Source of the DNA: Thiomicrospira sp. UBA5634
Lineage (GTDB): Bacteria > Pseudomonadota > Gammaproteobacteria > Thiomicrospirales > Thiomicrospiraceae
Assembly: GCA_002421475.1 (NCBI GenBank)
Contig: DIJW01000055.1
Location: forward strand, 1 to 10,486
Direction of reading: 5' to 3'
DNA length: 10,486 bases
Below, piece after piece: positions 6,753 through 10,486 of the stretch. Under the pieces are notes generated by a model. It was not told the DNA's origin. It made no database searches and saw only the letters and a list, made by a program, of their open reading frames with translations. Position 1 is the stretch's first letter, and every line of letters starts with the position of its first letter. The position numbers and the translations under genes were made by a program.

Positions 6753-6768
6753 TGGCACGTGTATTGCT
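6753..6768 (+). promoter_or_regulatory. Sigma-54 (RpoN) promoter of the four-gene cluster
   Basis: TGGCAC (6753-6758), five bases, then TTGCT (6764-6768). The invariant GG (6754-6755) and GC (6766-6767) are separated by exactly 10 bp, matching the consensus TGGCAC-N5-TTGC. Transcription would start near 6779, giving a leader of about 165 nt before the ATG at 6945. The strong terminator behind cheW means the genes downstream need their own promoter, and this is the best candidate. An activator of the NtrC/FleQ type would be required; it is not encoded in the window. Confidence 0.8.
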
Positions 6769-6800
6769 TTGTTTTAAATCGTAATGCACCGATGCGGATT

Positions 6801-6982
6801 ATGACTCATCCGTTAATCCATCCGTGTCAACCGAGCAAACAGCGGCCTCCGGCAATAAACAAATCAATAATCTGCTGGATAAGGTCGAAAAAGCCCAATC
6901 AAATATCACCACCAGGCCTGGTGGTGATGTTGAGGAGAATCATTATGCAAGTCAGTTCTGTATTCAGTATGCCGTGGTTTAG
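6801..6982 (+). pseudogene. Out-of-frame relic of the paralogues' N-terminal module in the operon leader
   Basis: Read in the frame of base 6806, the sequence gives SSVNPSVSTEQTASGNKQ followed by INNLLDKVEKAQSNITTRPG and then GDVEENHYASQFCIQYAVV before TAG at 6980-6982. This aligns with the first 44 residues of the three paralogues downstream (SSVNP, NKQ, NNLLD-VE, QSN, TTRPG), without gaps over 25 codons from 6854. The only nearby ATG codons (6792, 6801) are in another frame, as if one base were lost near 6804-6806, and no Shine-Dalgarno is visible. A GTG at 6824 is the only in-frame alternative start. The relic overlaps the next gene by 38 bp. It could be a decayed fourth paralogue whose body was replaced, or a retained RNA element carrying the palindrome. 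Expression as a 52-residue leader peptide cannot be excluded. Confidence 0.65.
6905..6928. repeat. 24-bp extended palindrome containing ACCAGGCCTGGT, in the operon leader
   Basis: The 12-bp core (6911-6922) is flanked by ATCACC (6905-6910) and its complement GGTGAT (6923-6928), making the longest perfect palindrome of the set. As RNA it can form a 10-bp stem with a GGCC loop that ends 3 nt before the GAGGAG Shine-Dalgarno (6932-6937) of the first gene, so it could affect translation or protect the mRNA. Confidence 0.9.
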
Positions 6983-7511
6983 CGCGAGTTTTGGTTATCT
7001 TAAAAATCCGGTAGATCAATTAGAAAACCCGGAGCAAGGCTTAATCAAACTTCATGCAAACGATTCTGCGCACATCTCAGAGGCGGGCATGAGAAAGCTC
7101 ATGGAAGAAAATGATAACTATGAAATTTTCGAGCCTAAAAGTTACCAAGACATTCAAGATAAATTAGCGGAAATGGTGGATGACGTGCTGGCTGGATTAG
7201 GGTTGCCGACGGATATTGAAGTTGATATCGAAATGACTCAACAAGGTGTGATTTATCACATTGATCACCCACGCGCAGCCGAAATTGAGGCCGCACTTAA
7301 TGCCCGCCCGATCATTGCCGCCATTGCTGGATTTGGTTATGGCGCATATATGATGGAGCAAGCTGAAAGAGCCAGATTGTCTGTGCTAGAAAACTTTAGC
7401 GGCTCGCAGGAAGAAGCCATTGAGCTAATTAAAAAAGAAATAGAAAAACTCTATGCCAAAAGATTTATGTATGACGACAACGGCCAAGCCATAAATATGT
7501 CGTTGGCGTAA
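6945..7511 (+). CDS. Hypothetical protein, first gene of the sigma-54 cluster
   Basis: I do not recognise this 188-residue protein. The start is ATG 6945, with GAGGAG (6932-6937) 7 nt upstream. The open frame extends upstream through the promoter and the relic module, but that part is unlikely to be translated. The N-terminus MQVSSVFSMPWFS loosely echoes the MSISSVNPYMS start of the genes downstream. NDSAHISEAGMRKL (39-52) resembles their DTVTISQEA-type segment. The middle (about 66-112) has a helix, GLGLPTDIEVDIEM and GVIYHIDHP. A short hydrophobic Gly/Ala stretch, PIIAAIAGFGYGAYM (122-136), is followed by a charged helical C-terminus with EEAIELIKKEIEKLYAKRF. There is no signal peptide, and that stretch is too short and interrupted for a confident membrane helix. 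It is probably a diverged member of the same family and co-transcribed with the next gene 42 bp downstream. Confidence 0.75.
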   Translation: MQVSSVFSMPWFSASFGYLKNPVDQLENPEQGLIKLHANDSAHISEAGMRKLMEENDNYEIFEPKSYQDIQDKLAEMVDDVLAGLGLPTDIEVDIEMTQQGVIYHIDHPRAAEIEAALNARPIIAAIAGFGYGAYMMEQAERARLSVLENFSGSQEEAIELIKKEIEKLYAKRFMYDDNGQAINMSLA

Positions 7512-7553
7512 CGCAGAGTGGAGTAGGCAAAAAAATGCGAGCAGGAGCGAAGT

Positions 7554-8291
7554 ATGAGTGTTGCATCAGTTAATCCCTATCTGTCCATGATGTCGGCTTA
7601 TAAAGCGGCCAGCGACAATAAACAAACTAACAATCTATTGGATACAGTCGAAACCACCCAATCAAGCACCACCACCAGGCCTGGTGACGACACGGTGACG
7701 ATTTCGCAAGAGGCATCACGAAAATCTCGGTTAGAGCAATATCCGCTTAAGGATGATCCAGTCGAGCTTTTTAATAAATGGTTGGAAGAAGGAAGTGATG
7801 TGCCATATTTTTCATTAGGTGGTACAGGAATGAATGGTTATACACCGCGTAAAATCTTGCCTGAGAATGAGGTATTGTTGAGTGAACTAAGACAGAAGGC
7901 TCAGCAAGAGACTGATCCTGAAGCAAAGCGTACTTATATGTTTAAAATTTCTGTTTTAGACGGTTTGGGTGCATCTGAAATGTTTAAAACGGAAAGTGAT
8001 ATAGACGCACGAGTTTTAGCCGAAAACCAAAGTTTGTATTTGAAGCAACAATATTTAACTGAAAAATACGGCAATCCGAACGGTGCTATGGATTCAGGAT
8101 TTATGCAGCGAGCAGAGCAAGCCATTAGCCAATTAAGATCAAACGCTTTGCCGTCCTTATCGGGGGATACACCAAAAGCACCTGAACAGAGTTTTATAAA
8201 GCAGGGGTTTGATTTGGACGACTTTAATAACCCTAGCTTTTTAACCAATCTAATTGAGAAGGCTTTTAGTCAAAAAGCATCATTGCTTTAA
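7554..8291 (+). CDS. Hypothetical paralogue A of the TRPG family
   Basis: A 245-residue soluble, charged protein of unknown function. The start is well set by AGGAG (7543-7547), 6 nt before the ATG. Residues 1-54 form the shared module: MSVASVNPYLSMMS, then DNKQTNNLLDTVE (21-33), a Ser/Thr linker, TRPG (41-44) encoded by the palindrome, and DDTVTISQEA (45-54). EQYPLKDDPVELFNKWL further on matches paralogue C. Two central blocks are shared by all three: ILPENEVLLSELRQ and SEMFKTESD. The C-terminal third is not shared. There is no signal peptide, membrane helix or cysteine-rich motif. The V-T-I-S-x-E-A segment is reminiscent of the LS-E/D-A stretch in FlgM-like and other small flagellum-associated proteins; this is only a resemblance. 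It lies 27 bp upstream of paralogue B. Confidence 0.85.
   Translation: MSVASVNPYLSMMSAYKAASDNKQTNNLLDTVETTQSSTTTRPGDDTVTISQEASRKSRLEQYPLKDDPVELFNKWLEEGSDVPYFSLGGTGMNGYTPRKILPENEVLLSELRQKAQQETDPEAKRTYMFKISVLDGLGASEMFKTESDIDARVLAENQSLYLKQQYLTEKYGNPNGAMDSGFMQRAEQAISQLRSNALPSLSGDTPKAPEQSFIKQGFDLDDFNNPSFLTNLIEKAFSQKASLL
7673..7686. repeat. Palindrome copy in paralogue A (14 bp, CACCAGGCCTGGTG)
   Basis: The core ACCAGGCCTGGT occupies 7674-7685 and encodes Thr41-Arg42-Pro43-Gly44. The palindrome extends by one base pair on each side. It is preceded by two further ACC codons. Confidence 0.92.
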
Positions 8292-8318
8292 CGCTAAAAA
8301 CTCGACAGGAGTCACATT

Positions 8319-8909
8319 ATGTCTATTTCATCAGTTAACCCCTATATGTCTATGATGTCGGTTTATAAAACAGCCAACGAGAATAAACAAACCAGTAATC
8401 TACTGGATACGGTAGAAAACACCCAGTCAAACGCAACCACCAGGCCTGGTGAGGATAGGGTGAGTCTTTCTGACGAGGCACTAAAACGTGCAGAAGCTGA
8501 AAGGATGGCAGAAGAAGAGAGCTATCCAAGACCGTATTCGCCAATGACCTCTCAAGCTATTTTCGATAAGGCGATGGCAAACTTAGACGAAAAGGGTAAT
8601 CCCATTTTTGAGCGTGAAAAACCGATTGAATCCATTCTTCCTGAGAACTTGAAGATCTTAGAGGAACTGAAGCAAATTAAGCCAACCACAAAAAGTGAAA
8701 TGTTCGATAAGGAAATCGATATTTCTATGCTTATGAGCTATGGCGATAAAGAGATTTTTACTTCGACTGAGCAAGTGCGTGAAAGACATAACGCCTATAT
8801 CGGGGCGGCGGTGTTTATGAATATGGAGAGAATGGCGAAAGAAATTCCTACTATTACCACGATGGAAGGGTTTGCGGAATCTCTGCGTTCACTTGGTCTA
8901 AAGCTTTAA
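8319..8909 (+). CDS. Hypothetical paralogue B of the TRPG family
   Basis: A 196-residue protein of unknown function, the shortest of the three paralogues. The start is fixed by AGGAG (8307-8311), 7 nt before the ATG. Residues 1-54 carry the common module: MSISSVNPYMSMMSVYKTA, NKQTSNLLDTVENTQSN, TRPG (41-44), then EDRVSLSDEA (45-54). Next comes a Glu/Arg-rich helical stretch, then the shared central blocks ILPENLKILEELKQ and YGDKEIFTS, and a final part with repeated Met residues. The palindrome sits at exactly the same codons as in paralogue A. The body differs strongly from A and C outside the shared blocks, so the family evolves fast except in the N-terminal tag. A possible attenuator hairpin follows 22 bp after its stop. 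Confidence 0.85.
   Translation: MSISSVNPYMSMMSVYKTANENKQTSNLLDTVENTQSNATTRPGEDRVSLSDEALKRAEAERMAEEESYPRPYSPMTSQAIFDKAMANLDEKGNPIFEREKPIESILPENLKILEELKQIKPTTKSEMFDKEIDISMLMSYGDKEIFTSTEQVRERHNAYIGAAVFMNMERMAKEIPTITTMEGFAESLRSLGLKL
8438..8451. repeat. Palindrome copy in paralogue B (14 bp, CACCAGGCCTGGTG)
   Basis: The core at 8439-8450 encodes Thr41-Arg42-Pro43-Gly44, the same codon positions as in paralogue A. The one-base extension on each side matches the copies in A and C. Confidence 0.92.
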
Positions 8910-8931
8910 AGAGTTTAAATATTTTGATAAG

Positions 8932-8954
8932 GCGCGGCAACACGCCGTGTTTTT
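8932..8954 (+). terminator. Weak terminator or attenuator between paralogues B and C
   Basis: GCGCGGC (8932-8938) pairs with GCCGTGT (8944-8950) around AACAC, using two G-T wobbles, and runs into five T residues (8950-8954). A competing hairpin, AACAC (8939-8943) with GTGTT (8947-8951), uses part of the same sequence. Partial termination here would lower expression of paralogue C relative to A and B. Confidence 0.5.
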
Positions 8955-8980
8955 AATCGGCAATCTATTTGGAGAAGAAC

Positions 8981-9784
8981 ATGAGTATTTCATCAGTTAA
9001 CCCCTATATGTCAGCGCATCAAACATCCGCGACCCAGGCTAAACAAAACAATAACCTGTTGGATACAGTTGAAAACACTCAATCAAACACCACCAGGCCT
9101 GGTGATGACACCGTGACGATTTCGCAAGAGGCCACACAAAAATCCAGAGCGGAACAGTATGCACTTAAAACTGATCCGGTGGCGTTTTATAAAGAGTGGC
9201 TGGATAGCGATCCACGCTATATAACTTTGCCCGGTCCAAAGCCTTATGAAGACTTATTGCCTGAAACCCAGGCTTATATTGATCAGCTTCATGAACGCTT
9301 ACAGCAGGCCACAACGGGTGAGGAGCGTATGCGCATTCAGGGGTTAATCGGCACAGCATCGAGTTACGGTGATAAAGAAATGATTACCAGTGATGGTGAT
9401 GCTATTCAACGTGTAAAAGTCGAAACCGTTGCGTTAAGTTTAAAAGTGGCGCATTTGGAAATACACAATGAACCTTTTCCTCGTCCTGAAGGGTTTGAGG
9501 CACCTGAACGCTTATCTCGTTTTCCCAATCTTAACGATACACGAGAAGCGATGATTGCCGCTAATGAAAAAATTGGTATTAGCCGAGAGCAAACCCTGGC
9601 GGCGTTTGCAGAAATTGAAGAACGAAATCGACAAGTAGTGAATGAATTTTATTATGGCTGGCTCAGTGGCAGCCGAACGATTGAGAATGATCCTTTCTTT
9701 ACCGAAGATCAATCTTTTGAAGCTAGACAAAAACGCTGGTATGCCGAAGCCTATGACCTAAAAGCATATCAAAACAAAGGTTAG
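8981..9784 (+). CDS. Hypothetical paralogue C of the TRPG family
   Basis: A 267-residue protein of unknown function, the largest paralogue. ATG 8981 is chosen because GGAGAAG (8971-8977) is its Shine-Dalgarno; a TTG four codons earlier overlaps that signal. The module reads MSISSVNPYMSAHQTS, NNNLLDTVENTQSN, TRPG (38-41), DDTVTISQEA (42-51); it is three codons shorter than in A and B. KSRAEQYALKTDPVAFYKEWL follows and matches A. The central blocks LLPETQAYIDQL and SYGDKEMITS are shared with B. The C-terminal part (from about residue 165) is unique, acidic and aromatic, with FYYGWLSGSRTIENDPFF and RQKRWYAEAYDLKAY. There is no signal peptide or membrane segment. It is the last gene of the cluster and converges on nadB with an 82-bp gap that holds no clear terminator. 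Confidence 0.85.
   Translation: MSISSVNPYMSAHQTSATQAKQNNNLLDTVENTQSNTTRPGDDTVTISQEATQKSRAEQYALKTDPVAFYKEWLDSDPRYITLPGPKPYEDLLPETQAYIDQLHERLQQATTGEERMRIQGLIGTASSYGDKEMITSDGDAIQRVKVETVALSLKVAHLEIHNEPFPRPEGFEAPERLSRFPNLNDTREAMIAANEKIGISREQTLAAFAEIEERNRQVVNEFYYGWLSGSRTIENDPFFTEDQSFEARQKRWYAEAYDLKAYQNKG
9091..9104. repeat. Palindrome copy in paralogue C (14 bp, CACCAGGCCTGGTG)
   Basis: The core at 9092-9103 encodes Thr38-Arg39-Pro40-Gly41. This is the last copy in the window; none is present in the remaining 1.4 kb. Confidence 0.92.
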
Positions 9785-9866
9785 TCTCGCGTTTATCTGT
9801 AAGGCCTGAAAGCTAGGCTGCGATTTTAAGCGATGAGCTTGTGCGCAGTTGGCAACAATTACGACC

Positions 9867-10486
9867 TTAAAAACTTGGCTTGTTAGTGGTTTTTAGTTTG
9901 TTGCTGGTTTTGCGCGGTTTAAGAATGGTTGGTTTGGATCGGCTTTTGGTTTTAGGGTAATCCAGGTTGTAATGCAAGCCGCGACTTTCTTTACGTTTTT
10001 GCGCGCTGGCGACCATTAATTGCGCCACTAAAGCGAGGTTGCGTAGTTCTAGCAGGTCGCTATCAAGTGTGTGTTGCCAATAAAATTCATTGATTTCATT
10101 TTGTAGATTGCGAACTCGTTGTGCGGCACGTTTGAGTCGTTTATCGGTACGCACTATGCCAACGTAGTCCCACATTACGCGGCGCAACTCGTCCCAGTCA
10201 TGCGAAATAACAACCGTTTCATCCGGTTCACTGGCTTGGCTACTATCCCATTCGGCGACCATTTCTGCTTGCGGTTTGAGGTTTTCAAACGCATTTTCAA
10301 TGCTGTTATAGGCGGCTTGAGCAAAAACTAATCCTTCAAGTAATGAGTTACTCGCAAGACGGTTTGCGCCATGTAAACCGGTATAAGCGGTTTCGCCAAT
10401 TGCATACAGTCCGGCTAAGTCGGTTTCGCCTTTAAGGTTAGTGACCACGCCGCCGCAGGTGTAATGGGCGGCCGGAACAACCGGAA
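9867..10486 (-). CDS. nadB: L-aspartate oxidase NadB, C-terminal part
   Basis: Partial gene running off the right edge; about 206 C-terminal residues are visible. NadB is a cytoplasmic FAD enzyme that oxidises L-aspartate to iminoaspartate, the first step of NAD synthesis from aspartate. The visible part starts in PVVPAAHYTCGG, whose His corresponds to the substrate-site His351 of the E. coli enzyme. It continues with DLAGLYAIGETAYTGLHGAN, then RLASNSLLEGLVFA, which includes the Arg equivalent to Arg386 and the FAD-contacting segment. The C-terminal helical domain follows, with RRVMWDYVGIVRT and the near-terminal signature ESRGLHYNLDYP. A basic, low-complexity tail (KPTILKPRKTSNKLKTTNKPSF) ends the protein. 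GTG 10446-10448 is internal, not a start. This motif set separates NadB from succinate dehydrogenase and fumarate reductase flavoproteins. Confidence 0.96.
   Translation of the reverse strand, partial: PVVPAAHYTCGGVVTNLKGETDLAGLYAIGETAYTGLHGANRLASNSLLEGLVFAQAAYNSIENAFENLKPQAEMVAEWDSSQASEPDETVVISHDWDELRRVMWDYVGIVRTDKRLKRAAQRVRNLQNEINEFYWQHTLDSDLLELRNLALVAQLMVASAQKRKESRGLHYNLDYPKTKSRSKPTILKPRKTSNKLKTTNKPSF

Noticed and set aside
6744..6944. N-terminal extension of the first unknown gene to 6744
   Set aside because: The extension crosses the sigma-54 promoter and reads the relic module out of frame. A strong Shine-Dalgarno precedes ATG 6945.
8969..8980. TTG start giving MEKN before paralogue C
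   Set aside because: These codons are the Shine-Dalgarno region itself, and the paralogues all begin at MS-SVNPY.
2923..9104. Palindromic repeats as a CRISPR array
   Set aside because: Units are only 12 bp, spacing is irregular (9 bp to about 2 kb), and most copies are within protein-coding genes.
9810..9840. AAGCT/AGCTT arms and a GCGAT direct repeat between paralogue C and nadB as a terminator
   Set aside because: The arms are only 5 bp with a long loop and no T-run on either strand.

Overview
The window looks like chromosomal DNA of a gammaproteobacterium with moderate G+C. Supporting signs are the cpoB-queC-tRNA-Lys arrangement, which resembles the end of the tol-pal locus of Pseudomonas and relatives, together with a YgfZ, an orphan CheW and a proteobacterial L-aspartate oxidase (NadB). 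A sulfur-oxidising Thiomicrospira-like host is only a guess.

Layout. Positions 1-1444 hold housekeeping DNA: the 3' part of cpoB, queC overlapping its stop, and tRNA-Lys(TTT) with its own promoter and a strong terminator. Next come a sodium:solute symporter (1603-3039) and a UvrD/FBH1-like superfamily 1 helicase (3175-4677), both on the plus strand. The convergent ygfZ lies at 4703-5770 on the minus strand. It shares a 153-bp divergent control region with cheW (5924-6463), which ends in a UUCG-loop terminator. Positions 6464-6944 contain no intact gene, but they carry a second possible terminator, a dyad, a near-perfect sigma-54 promoter (6753-6768) and an out-of-frame relic of a short protein module. 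Downstream are four co-oriented genes of unknown function (6945-7511, 7554-8291, 8319-8909, 8981-9784). The last three are paralogues with a shared N-terminal module. The window closes with the C-terminal part of nadB on the minus strand.

The most unusual signal is the palindrome ACCAGGCCTGGT. It occurs perfectly eight times, plus one 10-bp core copy, between 2923 and 9104, and I found none outside that interval. Two copies form a pair 3' of the symporter, two flank the helicase stop codon, one sits in the leader of the four-gene cluster just upstream of a Shine-Dalgarno sequence, and three lie inside the paralogous genes. In four intact genes it is read in one phase as Thr-Arg-Pro-Gly with identical codons. 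This suggests selection on, or insertion of, the DNA or RNA sequence rather than on the protein.

My reading is that the last third is a sigma-54-dependent operon encoding a small lineage-specific protein family. These proteins have a common Ser/Asn/Gln-rich N-terminal tag, then the palindrome-encoded TRPG, then a FlgM-reminiscent DTVTISQEA-type motif, then diverging bodies. A motility connection (sigma-54, the neighbouring cheW, the FlgM-like motif) is possible but unproven.
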